64,000 nucleotides of DNA. Origin: Desulfobacter curvatus DSM 3379. GTDB taxonomy: Bacteria; Desulfobacterota; Desulfobacteria; Desulfobacterales; Desulfobacteraceae. The notes under the pieces are model-generated. The model did not search any database. It was given only the letters and a program-made list of their open reading frames with translations, and was not told the DNA's origin. A program made the position numbers and the translations under genes. The stretch is taken from assembly GCF_000373985.1 (NCBI RefSeq), contig NZ_KB892900.1, positions 109,059 to 173,058 on the forward strand, written 5' to 3'. Below are positions 27,601-35,270 of this stretch, piece after piece (the first letter of the stretch is position 1; every line of letters begins with the position of its first letter).

Positions 27601-30332
27601 TAGACGTCAAAGCCCCGTTTAAATTCAGTTGCAGTGCCGTAATCAGAGTCATAAAGCAAAATCCAGTCCGGATCACCGGAAAGGCGGTAATAATATCGCG
27701 CGCCTTGTATTTCTTTCAGTTCAATGCGGATATCGTACCAGGTGTTGTAACTGTAATTATACCCTGTATCTCCCCTGTTATTTCCATCCTCATAGATGTA
27801 AAAATTTCCGTCGTTAAAATATAGCGCATACGGCATCTGGTTGTATTGAAAGGTGTTATTGGTGTTCTTAAATCCCACCATCGTATTCTGGCTTGTTTGT
27901 TTTACTCTGGCCTCAAAGGCCATGCCGGGTGCCCTTGTGTAAATGTCTTTGCTGAAAAAATATCGTTGACCCCACCCTGAACTCGGATGAGTGATACTTA
28001 CTTCTTCATTCTGGGTTACATCACCATTGTGGGTCCATTTGCCTTCATTGACCTGGGTGCCGTTAAAAGTATCTGTGCCCAAGTCCCAAATGTATTGCTG
28101 AATTTCAACATCGTCTGTCGAGCCGGTACTGTCCAAATCAACAGTCCAACCTCCCTCAAAAGCAGCTGACTCATCAGCCGTATATGGCCCGTTGGCTTGA
28201 GCTGTTGGGGGGGCACTGGCGGCAACCGTTATGGGGATCGTATCGGATTCAGATTGGCCTGCCGCATCTGTTGCAGTCAACTGAACCGTGTGGGTACCGG
28301 CCGGAAACCTGTGACTTACGGTCTGACCGCTCACCGGAGTGGTGACAACAAGATTGTCAAAGATGGCATCCGTATAATAAGTTGAAAATCCTACCCGGCC
28401 ATCCAAGAACGTGCTGTCTGAGTACTCGAAAAGGAATTCACCATCCAGATAAAAGCCGATTTGAGAACCGGTAAGAACAATTTTAATGGAATAAGTATGT
28501 CCCACATCAATATAATCACTTCCTGACCCGGCAAATGCCTGGTTATTGATCAGATCATATTCCAGTAGAGTGGTTGTGCTGTTGTTAACCCGTCGGTAAA
28601 GCAGGACATCATTGTATCCCCTTCCCCTGAGAATGAATTCATAGTTATTGTACTTGTCTTGTGCCCGGAAAAGGATTTGAATTTGTTCATTACTTCCTTC
28701 CACCAGGTGAACATCCGCTTCAATAACGTGGTCCGTATCAAAACTCTGGTCAAACAGCACCCAGGTTCTGTCGACCCCGGTATCTGTCTGGTGGTAGGAA
28801 TAAGTACCCGTAAGGGGGGTGGCATCTTCAATCACCCAGGTGCCGGCATAAACCTGCCAGCCTGACGCGTCTCCATCTTCAAAATTTTCCGTAAAACCAT
28901 AATTCATGTCCCAGAGAAACGTCATGGCGGTTTCGGTGTCACTGGCAAAATCAACTGCGTCTAAATTAATATTCCAAACCCCATAGTCTGCATACGGTTC
29001 TCCAAAAAAAATTGGTGTGGTGTCTATGACAGGCGTGCCGCCCTGGACCACAACACCGGCAACGGCCAGGTCGCTTTTATGGTCATTGTCTGTGACCAGA
29101 AGGGTTGTTGCGTATGTGCCCTCGGATGCATATGTAAAGGCATCCGGGTTCTCCAGGGTGCTCGTACCGCTGCCGTCAAATGCCCATGCCCAGGAGTCGA
29201 TGGTGCCGTCACTGTCACTGGAGTAGGAACCGTCAAAATCTATGGAAGCTCCTTCACTGATCACGAATGGTGCTGAAGGCCGGATCTCTGCCACAGGACG
29301 ACCCGCAGGCGGCGGCAGCGGCAGAGCTGAAATACCCATTGCATATGCACTGGTACTCCCTATATCCACGGCAGCACCAAACGTGCCGTCACCGTTTCCC
29401 GGATAATAATAGACATGACGGCCTGTATAGTTCGCAATGATTACATCCAGGTTCCCGTCACCATTATAATCATAGGCATCAAAGCCACCATGGTTATTCA
29501 GGTCAAGGGTTGTCTCGTATACAGGGGCTTGGAATGTGCCGTCGCCAATGCCCTTTATAAAATAGGTGTCTCCGTTGCTGCCGTAATTGGCAAAAACATC
29601 CGGATGACCGTCATTGTCAAAGTCTCCGGCCACAACGCCGTATGGGTCACTCCCCACATCTCCCAGATAGGTTTCACTGGAAAATGCACCTGTGCCGTCC
29701 CCCCATTTGACATCAATATAACCGCTTGAGTTACGTCCACGAACAATATCAATATTGCCGTCATGATTAAAATCGGCTGTGTCCATGCCTCGGCCATATG
29801 CACCCCAGTCAAGTTCGGTTTTAGAAAATCCGCCTTTTCCGTCACCCAACCAGATGCCGGTGGTGGACTGGTTGCCGTTGGCGGCAAAATCCATGTTGCC
29901 GTCATTATTAAAATCTCCGGAAGCCATATCCATAGCGTAGGAATTGGCATTGGACTGGGTCCCCACACAGGCTGTTTTGGTAAAATGATTACTGCCGTCG
30001 TTCAAGAACAAGTAATAATACCCAGTGCCTGATATCCCCCGGCCTGCAACAAAATCAAGGTCTCCGTCATTATCAAAATCATTAATCGCCACACCGCGGG
30101 AATAGTTTCCGCTTCCCAGATAATCAATCTGGGTCAAAGCACCCCAGGTGCCGTCACCATTACTTTCAGCAACGTAAATTCGCGAATTATCGTCTGTTAC
30201 AACAATAAAATCCGCAGCCCAGGTGAATGCCGGGAAGAGTAAAAGACAGGTCAATACAAGGCATAAGAACATAGAACACCTTGATCGCCACCAGTTAACC
30301 GATTGTTTTTCAGAGCCCTTGCCTACTGCCAT
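21678..30332 (-). CDS. Giant multidomain exported protein (2884 aa): FG-GAP, PKD, nested beta-sandwich, alpha/alpha-toroid, SpaA-like repeats, dockerin-like end
   Basis: Signal peptide at about residues 17-39. Order of parts: FG-GAP/VCBS calcium-binding repeats (~40-340; repeated DFDNDGDLDF-type loops); a PKD domain (~345-430); three PKD domains each split by a beta-sandwich insert (~484-661, 748-922, 1114-1280); more PKD domains to ~1700; an alpha/alpha-toroid, squalene-cyclase-repeat-like domain (~1711-2050); five or so PKD domains (~2050-2530); three SpaA/prealbumin-like repeats (~2538-2816); and a dockerin-like pair of EF-hand loops (DLDDDGDVDVADMM and DYDLDGCITFNDY, ~2820-2880). It is probably a cell-surface or secreted binding protein. 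A G10 run sits at the ribosome-binding site. The STN-PDZ gene is 59 nt upstream. Confidence 0.88.
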   Translation of the reverse strand: MAVGKGSEKQSVNWWRSRCSMFLCLVLTCLLLFPAFTWAADFIVVTDDNSRIYVAESNGDGTWGALTQIDYLGSGNYSRGVAINDFDNDGDLDFVAGRGISGTGYYYLFLNDGSNHFTKTACVGTQSNANSYAMDMASGDFNNDGNMDFAANGNQSTTGIWLGDGKGGFSKTELDWGAYGRGMDTADFNHDGNIDIVRGRNSSGYIDVKWGDGTGAFSSETYLGDVGSDPYGVVAGDFDNDGHPDVFANYGSNGDTYFIKGIGDGTFQAPVYETTLDLNNHGGFDAYDYNGDGNLDVIIANYTGRHVYYYPGNGDGTFGAAVDIGSTSAYAMGISALPLPPPAGRPVAEIRPSAPFVISEGASIDFDGSYSSDSDGTIDSWAWAFDGSGTSTLENPDAFTYASEGTYATTLLVTDNDHKSDLAVAGVVVQGGTPVIDTTPIFFGEPYADYGVWNINLDAVDFASDTETAMTFLWDMNYGFTENFEDGDASGWQVYAGTWVIEDATPLTGTYSYHQTDTGVDRTWVLFDQSFDTDHVIEADVHLVEGSNEQIQILFRAQDKYNNYEFILRGRGYNDVLLYRRVNNSTTTLLEYDLINNQAFAGSGSDYIDVGHTYSIKIVLTGSQIGFYLDGEFLFEYSDSTFLDGRVGFSTYYTDAIFDNLVVTTPVSGQTVSHRFPAGTHTVQLTATDAAGQSESDTIPITVAASAPPTAQANGPYTADESAAFEGGWTVDLDSTGSTDDVEIQQYIWDLGTDTFNGTQVNEGKWTHNGDVTQNEEVSITHPSSGWGQRYFFSKDIYTRAPGMAFEARVKQTSQNTMVGFKNTNNTFQYNQMPYALYFNDGNFYIYEDGNNRGDTGYNYSYNTWYDIRIELKEIQGARYYYRLSGDPDWILLYDSDYGTATEFKRGFDVYQSTFVMDDLKEIAAGPAPSYRFYGQATFPVSLTVYDRAGQSDTDTASVTTSGGVFPEAVISDDALTLGEADSADGIWAGSFDASTSTDDLGIYTYEWDWNYDGTTFVPSGDTAATLSHTWTATGAYTVAVRVTDHALQSHIDTISVVVEMGESPVADAGGPYAVNETTGNAFEGAWTVTLDGSLSSDDDHVDRYLWNLGTETFDGTRFLGGKWYTGTDVTQDDAVSVTGANAWGDRYIVSRGTVPKEKGQVFQARVKDLGTGDAMLGFKNTSTTNFSYSQFPYQFYLYNRNIYIYEFSSSRGDTGYDIAADTWYDFKIELTTTGAVYSYKPASDTTWTVVYTSTYQPADTTLRKGMVVHNSTFVMDDFKESAGGETPTVYMAGPGSHTIGLTVYDGVDQTGFDSSSITTSVNDLPVADAGADQTLTEADASQGNWIVEFAGTATDDGPNEVYTVEWDFNYDGSTFNPSGETGIDVSHIYDATGVYTVAMQVTDHGLQSVIDTLDVTITSGAAPTANAGADMTTEGELVVRFDGTGSTDDFRIYKYEWDYGDGMKGTGPTPAHIYHTSGSYAVTLTVWDEANQTGTDTVTVTVLAAGAAASPSADAGGPYNAGAGGPPAYLNASASSDDHGIVKYLWDVDDAVDSDGDGNFTNDADVMGRKPFYTYAAAGSYTVTLTVEDGAGQQSTATSTVNVAANLAPDVICVPWRGSDPTIPHEAISGESARLKGIVRDAGDLEYRWNFGDGTGWTDWAAVTNNYAIETDHTYTGANLAPYTAILEVKDSAGLVGQDFYYLVIKPGDYDTKTNIAIDNGLWWLHKNQNKSSGAFYGSSYNGYTSLTGSSIQAYEINGHLQDGDHQENPYVETVAIGFNYMFGRIRAISISSQTYGDPDTNGNGIGIEESYNNQPYQGGMIMDAIASSNNPQAIAQTGGTNIAGRYFYDLLVDLTDAYAYGQYDHATVGGGWRYGWNQAPDNSACQWAAIGMLAAEDNFGIYVPQWIKDRNNVWLSYSYDGTGFGYTSAGNGVALTPSGMVQLAFDDRYTNDPRWKTAEDYQADYWQTNNHSWQYNNFYGMYAFVKAMRLAQPSPVVTFSLTGFDWYNDSTSGIRKRIVDIQNSTGYWNVSYGTGFSTAWGIIMLTPALFTQPPEADAGDDIIWAFDEPLSFDASGSRHLDPLRSIVLYEWDFDGDGTYDFATTNPSDPAATYTYPDPDPDTAGDLPVTYTARLRVTDDNDPVQTDIDTREVEVAEPPHAPFADTGGPYTVTAGISFTLDGSGSFDIDPGDSITQYQWDLDNDGVFFDDVDVDTTSASASHTYATPGVYNIALKVFDNGAFNPIGCTIGDGSCTSMESLPVFTSVTVIENQPPVADAGGPYEVDEGSAVTLDGSGSTDPNGDALSYAWDLDNDGVYDDATGVNPSYSWPDNGTYTVGLKVSDSLLEDTATATVTVNNVAPVVNAGPDQTVNEGDTISFSGSFVDPGSADTHIIEWDFGDGSSAVSGTLTPTHVYAENGVYTVTLTVTDDDGGVGSDTLLVTVNNVAPAVDAGPDQAVQTGDIVNFTGSFTDPGSADTHTIIWDFGDDTAPIAGTLTPTHVYDSEGAFTVTLTVTDDDGGVGTDTLIVTVTLSPRGTIIIEKQTDPDGASETFTFTGTANGGICDGEQIVVGDLDPGTYVVTEAALSGWTLNNINLEDNNGSFDVDARTVTFRVEEGETVKATFYNSKDIIPGTIIVEKQTDPDGSTQLFEFSTSYGSNFSLSDGQTNNSGPLDPGTYSVSEINIPSGWTLTNATCDDGSDPNAIALDPGEKVTVTFTNTQEIAPGRIIVEKQTDPDGSTQLFEFSTSYGSNFNLSDDQTNDSGPLEPGSYSVSEINIPSGWTLSSTVVSDGSAPGAINLEAGETVVVIFTNTQIPQDLCGDLDDDGDVDVADMMILRGALRKCTGDAGFIEEADYDLDGCITFNDYRAWYGCYQAYVNSLPD
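21885..22725 (-). repeat. Three tandem SpaA-like coding repeats (93-97 codons each)
   Basis: The segment encoding EKQTDPDGS recurs at near 22117, 22396 and 22687 (279 and 291 nt apart). The two downstream copies are nearly identical at the DNA level, suggesting recent duplication; the third is diverged. Products are prealbumin-like folds typical of surface proteins. Confidence 0.75.
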
Positions 30333-30336
30333 GCTT

Positions 30337-30346
30337 CCCCCCCCCC
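30337..30346 (-). promoter_or_regulatory. G10 homopolymer at the ribosome-binding site of the giant protein gene
   Basis: On the coding strand ten consecutive G are followed by AAGC and then the ATG at 30332-30330. The run takes the place of the Shine-Dalgarno sequence. Length change by slipped-strand pairing would alter the spacing and so translation. Confidence 0.6.
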
Positions 30347-30391
30347 TAAGTAAATTTTTCTTGTTGTGGTATTTCCGTTATTTCGGCAAAA

Positions 30392-31297
30392 TTAATTAAG
30401 TTCAATATATATGGGTTCAATTATCTCATCTCTTTCCACTTCTATTTTAATAGTTGTATCTGCTTTATTTACGATGGTTTCCCGAATGATTGATTCTGCT
30501 TTGGATGCGTCAGAAGCTGCTTCTCCGTTAATCTGTCGAATGACATCATCAGGTTGTAATCCCAATGTTTCAAGTGCGCTTCCCTGTTCTACCGTGTGAA
30601 TTTTTACGCCAATCTGGTCTACCGGTGTTTTTATTTTCTGACTTATAGTGCTATTAAGGGCGGTCGTGATGGTATTCGAACTTGAAAAGATTTCTTGAAC
30701 GGTAATGTTTCTGGATGTCTCAGGTGTCAGCTTTACAAACACACCGTCCCCATAGATCCTTTCAGTGTCTTTGACGTTATCTTCACTGGCCGTTTCTTCC
30801 TCTGCAGGCGCTCCCTCTCTTTCAGTCGGAGGGGCTGGTGGTGAATTTAAAGAACCGGCATCGTCATCTGCCGATTTTGAATAAACGATTTCAGCACCTT
30901 TTTTTTCAGAAATAATAATAATTTCATTTAAAACCACCTGGGACTTGCCGGATTTATTTTTTTTTTCAGAATAAAGAAATGAAACGGAACTGTTTTTCAG
31001 CACCCGTTTCAATGCTTCTTCAAGAGGCATAGAATCCAGTTGCATTGTGATTTTCTGGGTGGGGAGCCCGTAAAAAAGGATGCGGATATCGGTTTGATCT
31101 GCTACCCGGCTCAGGATAGTATCAAGCCCAATGTTCTGAACATCCATTGACAGCACGTCATTTTTAACAATAATTTGCTGACGTAATGCAGAGCTTTCGG
31201 GCACATTAATTGAATTAGCCGGATTAGCAAAAGACAACACAACAAAAAATGAACAAATTAACGCCAAGGACATAAAAATAATTTTATTTGACCTCAT
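30392..31297 (-). CDS. Exported STN-PDZ protein (301 aa)
   Basis: Signal peptide at residues 1-30. Residues ~45-130 resemble the STN/secretin N0 domain (IGLDTILSRVADQTDIRI, then ALKRVLKNSSVSF), as in secretins and TonB-dependent transducers. A proline/glutamate-rich linker (~150-178) follows. Residues ~215-300 form a PDZ domain (GVKIHTVEQGSALETLGLQ, DDVIRQINGE) like that of GspC. The joining of an N0-like and a GspC-like PDZ domain suggests a secretion-system accessory, perhaps for the giant protein encoded 59 nt downstream (inference). GGGAG precedes the ATG. No secretin or other type II secretion gene is nearby. Confidence 0.75.
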   Translation of the reverse strand: MRSNKIIFMSLALICSFFVVLSFANPANSINVPESSALRQQIIVKNDVLSMDVQNIGLDTILSRVADQTDIRILFYGLPTQKITMQLDSMPLEEALKRVLKNSSVSFLYSEKKNKSGKSQVVLNEIIIISEKKGAEIVYSKSADDDAGSLNSPPAPPTEREGAPAEEETASEDNVKDTERIYGDGVFVKLTPETSRNITVQEIFSSSNTITTALNSTISQKIKTPVDQIGVKIHTVEQGSALETLGLQPDDVIRQINGEAASDASKAESIIRETIVNKADTTIKIEVERDEIIEPIYIELN

Positions 31298-31819
31298 TTA
31301 TTCTCCCAGAGCAACAGATTGACTTTATAATCGTTTTGAAGAGGTTGCATAAAATATGCCACTAATTGAACAGAATTTGACATGGCTTAAAGAGTACGTA
31401 AACAGTCCCAATAAGTGCCCGTTTGAAATGTTTCAACCTAAGTTGAACACATGTTATAGATCAAATTTTTAAATTTTGTACATCATATCATTGTGTGATT
31501 TTTTTCTTAATTAAAGACAAAAAATACACAATATAAGAATAAGATTTTATAGAAAAATTATGATGAAATTAATTTCATAGTACTCGACTTTCAATCTGGC
31601 TGATTCAAATACTAAGCTATGTGTGGACCTAAATTTTTGTTTCCGCTTTCTGTCTGTAATGTGTTAGATTGCAAAGGGTTGAAAGAACTGGTGTCGATTT
31701 CGTTTAGCAGAGAGGTCCGTAAATATAGGATTTTCTAAATGCTAATGGATGCATGGGTGGAACAGCCCGCTTCCTTGGCTACTGCACATTTAAAAGATCT
31801 AAAAATTAGGAGAGAAGAA
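31298..31819. other. 522-nt AT-rich divergent regulatory region
   Basis: It separates the STN-PDZ gene (minus) and toroid protein A (plus). Bases 31739-31819 are an open in-frame extension of toroid protein A lacking a ribosome-binding site. No repeat, RNA motif or clear promoter was recognised; the AT-rich 31440-31600 stretch is the likely promoter zone for both directions. Confidence 0.5.
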
Positions 31820-33007
31820 ATGAATCAGCTGAAAATGCCAAGTTATCATATTCCAAAAGTATTCCCTATGATTTTTCTAATGTTGATGCTCAGCCTGCCT
31901 GCCATCGCATCGGAAAAAAAATTAACGAAAATGGACCTGGATAACACCTTCAAGAAGGGATTTGATTTCCTTGAAAAGTCCCAGAATCCCGACGGGTCCT
32001 GGTCAAACCCCGGATTTCCGGCCATAACCGCTTTGGTAACCTATGCGTTTCTAACATCTCCCATGTATGCGAATATTAAAGAAAAGCCCGCCTTTATACA
32101 AAAGGCGCTGGACTATATTATCAGCAATGCCCATGAAAACGGTGCTATTTATCAGGAGGGTCTGCCCAATTATAATACCTCCATTTGCGTGATGGCTCTG
32201 TTGGCTGCTAACGATACCAAGTATCACCCCTATGTTTTGAAAGCCAGGCGCTACATTGCTACCCTGCAGCTTGACCAGGGTGAGAAGGGAAAAGTGGATG
32301 AAAAATTTGACGGGGGAATCGGTTACGGTAGTAAAGACCACTCGGATATGTCCAATACCTATATCGCTCTGGAAGCGTTGAAAGCCAGCGAATTTCTTGA
32401 ATCCGACGATCAACTGGCAGTGTATAAGGATCTGCAGAATCTTCAGGATAGCAAACTGGACTGGGAAGCGGCACTTAAATTCATTCAGCGCTGCCAGAAT
32501 CTGCCAGGATCCAATGATCAGACTTGGTCCAGTGCCGATCCCAAAAATAAAGGCGGATTTATCTATTACCCGGGTAGCAGCAAAGCCGGTGAAGAAACAC
32601 TCAAAAACGGTAAAAAGGCGCTCAGGTCATATGGCTCCATGACCTATGCGGGGTTGCTGAGTTTTATTTTTGCGGACCTGGATAAAAATGACGAACGGGT
32701 ACAGGCTGCCTACAACTGGCTGAAAGATAATTATACCCTGGAAGAAAACCCGGGCGTCGGGCAGCAGGGACTTTACTACTATTACCATACCATGGCAAAA
32801 GCACTGACTGTTTATGGTGATGATGTTATGGTCACCAGCAACGGCAAACGGATTGACTGGAGAAAGGAGCTGGCAACAAAATTGGCGGCAAACCAGCGGG
32901 AAGACGGCTCCTGGATTAATCCGACAGCCCGGTGGTGGGAAAATGATCCGGTTTTGGTCAGCGCATATTCATTAATATCGTTGAATCTGGTGGTCGGCAA
33001 AATTTAG
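31820..33007 (+). CDS. Secreted alpha/alpha-toroid protein A (prenyltransferase/squalene-oxidase repeat family)
   Basis: Start taken at 31820 because AGGAGAGAAG lies just before it. An upstream in-frame ATG at 31739 has no ribosome-binding site and would bury the signal peptide. The signal peptide covers residues 1-31 (ends LPAIAS). The rest carries QW-like repeats (KSQNPDGSWSNP near 47; QREDGSWINP near 365) and DGGIGYG, typical of the alpha6/alpha6 barrel shared by squalene-hopene cyclases and protein prenyltransferase beta subunits. No DxDD cyclase acid motif was found, so binding or a non-cyclase reaction is more likely. It is paralogous to the 37030-38235 gene over its whole length. Confidence 0.82.
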   Translation: MNQLKMPSYHIPKVFPMIFLMLMLSLPAIASEKKLTKMDLDNTFKKGFDFLEKSQNPDGSWSNPGFPAITALVTYAFLTSPMYANIKEKPAFIQKALDYIISNAHENGAIYQEGLPNYNTSICVMALLAANDTKYHPYVLKARRYIATLQLDQGEKGKVDEKFDGGIGYGSKDHSDMSNTYIALEALKASEFLESDDQLAVYKDLQNLQDSKLDWEAALKFIQRCQNLPGSNDQTWSSADPKNKGGFIYYPGSSKAGEETLKNGKKALRSYGSMTYAGLLSFIFADLDKNDERVQAAYNWLKDNYTLEENPGVGQQGLYYYYHTMAKALTVYGDDVMVTSNGKRIDWRKELATKLAANQREDGSWINPTARWWENDPVLVSAYSLISLNLVVGKI

Positions 33008-33026
33008 CCAAGACGTGTCGTGTCTT

Positions 33027-33890
33027 TTAGATGAGGGGTATTTTGCCGGATTGTTTTGGATCCGGCAAAATACCCCTCAGGAATCTTTTAGCCTTTTTTG
33101 CAGTTTCAACGGCATTGTGGCTGTGACGGCTCAGTTCAATGTTTACTTGGCCACTATAATTTATGTCTTTCAGACTCCTGAAAATTTTTTGAAAATCCAT
33201 CTCGCCTTCGCCAAAGAAAAGGTGATCGTGCTTGTCTTTCTTCATGTCTTCCAAGTGGATATTAACGATATCATTTCTATAATCCCATATTGCTTTTGAA
33301 ATACTTTTTTCCGTGATCAGGGCATGCCCCAGATCCAGGGTCAGTTTGAACAAATCATGGTTTATTTTCTCTTTGAGTCTGTCATATTGATCAAGATTTT
33401 CCACGAACATGCCGGGTTCCGGTTCAAAAGCGATGTAAATGCCAAAATCCTCAGCCTTTTCAGATAGTTTTCGGCATCCTGAGATCAGCCATTCCCAGGC
33501 GTTTTGATCACTTACCCCATCTTTTTTTTGTCCGGACCAGATGGAAACCGCATCAGACCCTAAGAATGATGCGACTTCAAGACATTTTTCAATGAATTTG
33601 ATCCTTGTTTCTCTTTTGTTTTTTCCTGGGGAAATAAGTGTTGGCTCGTGTTTAGTTTGAGGATTTAAAAGAAACCTGGCACCGGTTTCTACCACAGACG
33701 CCAGGGCATATTTTTCAAGCTGCGCCTTTACCCGCACCAGCTGGGTTTCGAAATTCTTATTCCAGGGATTTAAGGCATAATGATCAATGGTGACAGCGAT
33801 ACTTTCATAACCAAGACCACCAATGATATCAATGGCAGACAAAAGGGAATGATTGGCAAATCCGTTGGTATTATAACCCAGCTTAAACAT
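33027..33890 (-). CDS. Xylose-isomerase-like TIM-barrel protein 1 (ebo-cluster type)
   Basis: Start at 33890 preferred (AGGAAA 4-9 nt before the ATG); an ATG at 33905 has no such site. AP-endonuclease-2/sugar-phosphate-isomerase fold: N-terminal KLGYNTNGFA, metal/substrate residues in VETGARFLLNP near 55-65, AFEPEPGMF near 155, LDLGHAL near 190, HLEDMK near 212 and final VNIELSRHSH near 253. Family members isomerise sugars or cyclitols using a divalent metal. It is last in a five-gene minus-strand operon, 20 nt after the phosphatase-like gene. The 18-bp hairpin at 33033-33078 lies inside its 3' coding end. Confidence 0.78.
   Translation of the reverse strand: MFKLGYNTNGFANHSLLSAIDIIGGLGYESIAVTIDHYALNPWNKNFETQLVRVKAQLEKYALASVVETGARFLLNPQTKHEPTLISPGKNKRETRIKFIEKCLEVASFLGSDAVSIWSGQKKDGVSDQNAWEWLISGCRKLSEKAEDFGIYIAFEPEPGMFVENLDQYDRLKEKINHDLFKLTLDLGHALITEKSISKAIWDYRNDIVNIHLEDMKKDKHDHLFFGEGEMDFQKIFRSLKDINYSGQVNIELSRHSHNAVETAKKAKRFLRGILPDPKQSGKIPLI
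33033..33078 (+). terminator. 18-bp perfect hairpin between convergent genes
   Basis: GAGGGGTATTTTGCCGGA (33033-33050) pairs perfectly with 33061-33078, followed on the plus strand by AGGAATCTTTTAGCCTTTTTT. It terminates toroid gene A while also forming the last codons of the opposing TIM-barrel gene. Confidence 0.6.
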
Positions 33891-33910
33891 GTGTTTCCTG
33901 CTCATTTAAA

Positions 33911-35260
33911 TTAAGCGGTATCGTTTGTGTCCATGAGTTGTTTTAAGATTGATGCAATATCAATCGTTTCCATGCAATCCGGCAGGCTGATCTGCCCTGC
34001 CTGAGCTCCGCTCACCATAAACGCCGCCATGCCCTGTCCCTCTTTTGGCGGGGCGCCATGGGACCCTTTTAACAGTTTTGTTTCTTGCGGAATCTCCATG
34101 GTTTTAATATCCATAAATAATTCAAGGGGGTCGTATCCCGGTTTTCTGTGAATATCAATATGGGTGGCAAAATCCGGAGCTTTTTCATTGCTTTCCCACC
34201 AGTAATAAGCAAACCATTGGTCAGGCTCAGAAATGGCAATTAACTCCCCGGCTCTTTCATGATTTATTCCAAATTCTTTTTTTTCATCTTCTGCAAGGAC
34301 CTGGTCAACGCCAGCAAGGTTTTGTATTAGTGCCTTAACGGGATTGATATCATTTTCATCCCTGGTATAAATATGGGCAATTTGGTGATCAACCATTGCA
34401 AAAGCCCGGCTCAGCTCAAAATCAAGGTACTCTCGCTTTTCAATTTCCCTGACATTTAAAAAGCCTGCCTTCCTGAGTTCCCTGTTTAAAAACACGGCAC
34501 TTGTGACCTGGGTCAATGAATATTCGCTGAAAATACAAAGGGTGGAATTTTCCATGATCCCTAGGTCTTCAAGCGTATTTAAAAAATTTCCAATAAGATT
34601 GTCGAGAACCTTTAAATCATCATCAATCTTGGGGTCATCCGGTCCAAGTTTCTGACAGGAATAGTCTAAGTGCGGCAGATAAACACTCATAAAATCCGGA
34701 AAATGATTGGTGACAAGGTCAATGGCGGCTTCCATGATCCATTCCGAGGCTTTGGGGGATGCAAAAGGGCCCCAGTAATCCATCAGATTAAACGGTCGCC
34801 CAATGTTATCACAGACTGCTTCGTACAAGCCGGCCGGTTTGGAGTAGCACCACTGGACAAGCCCCTCGTCTGTGTGCATGGGTTTTGGCGTAATGATGAA
34901 ATCAGCATCACAGTAGAGGGTGTTTTGAAAAAAAAGCACGGCTGTTTTTAACTCAGGGTTTTTATGTTTCAGCGTTTCCCAAAGCGGTTCAGCCTGGACA
35001 AGTGAGCGGTATTGATCCCAGAAGCTGACTTCAAACCTGTCCCTGTAATAGAACCCGTTTGCAACAATGCCGTGTTCTGCCGGGGGGGTCCCGGTTGAGA
35101 AAGAGGCCTGGGCAGGGAGCGTGAGCCCGGGGAAAATAGGATTTAAATCTGTTTTTTGACCATTTTTCATCAGTTTTGAAAAATGAGGCATTTCAACCAG
35201 CTTATTCAAAAGCAGCGGTGACAGCCCCACTATGTTAAAACAGAACATATAATTTTTCAT
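33911..35260 (-). CDS. Alkaline-phosphatase-superfamily nucleotide pyrophosphatase/phosphodiesterase-like protein (EboF-like)
   Basis: Type I phosphodiesterase/nucleotide-pyrophosphatase fold. The expected nucleophile Thr lies in PIFPGLTLPAQASFSTG (residues ~42-58), HGIVANGFYYRD follows near 65, YLPHLDYSCQ (Asp/His metal ligands) near 195, SEYSLT near 243 and GSHGAPP near 397. The usual second-metal Asp-His (SDHG) is SEYS here, so metal binding may be altered. No signal peptide is evident, so the enzyme is probably cytoplasmic. AGGAGAT precedes the ATG; the UbiA gene ends 10 nt upstream. Similar enzymes are EboF in ebo clusters. Confidence 0.78.
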   Translation of the reverse strand: MKNYMFCFNIVGLSPLLLNKLVEMPHFSKLMKNGQKTDLNPIFPGLTLPAQASFSTGTPPAEHGIVANGFYYRDRFEVSFWDQYRSLVQAEPLWETLKHKNPELKTAVLFFQNTLYCDADFIITPKPMHTDEGLVQWCYSKPAGLYEAVCDNIGRPFNLMDYWGPFASPKASEWIMEAAIDLVTNHFPDFMSVYLPHLDYSCQKLGPDDPKIDDDLKVLDNLIGNFLNTLEDLGIMENSTLCIFSEYSLTQVTSAVFLNRELRKAGFLNVREIEKREYLDFELSRAFAMVDHQIAHIYTRDENDINPVKALIQNLAGVDQVLAEDEKKEFGINHERAGELIAISEPDQWFAYYWWESNEKAPDFATHIDIHRKPGYDPLELFMDIKTMEIPQETKLLKGSHGAPPKEGQGMAAFMVSGAQAGQISLPDCMETIDIASILKQLMDTNDTA

Positions 35261-35270
35261 ATTATCTCCT

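Noticed and set aside
21705..29968. Many plus-strand open frames and internal repeats inside the giant protein gene
   Set aside because: They are shadows of one continuous 2884-codon frame with coherent domains; the DNA repeats follow coding repeats and are not a CRISPR array (units of 279-291 nt, no spacers).
21678..30332. Cellulosome-type scaffold or glycoside hydrolase
   Set aside because: No glycoside hydrolase catalytic motif or carbohydrate-binding module was recognised, and only one dockerin-like unit is present.
31820..33007. True squalene-hopene cyclase
   Set aside because: The protein is exported, is about 400 residues instead of about 630, and lacks the DxDD acid motif.
33015..33299. 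94-codon plus-strand frame at the end of the TIM-barrel gene
   Set aside because: It lies antisense to a well-supported gene and begins within the 18-bp hairpin region; no family likeness.
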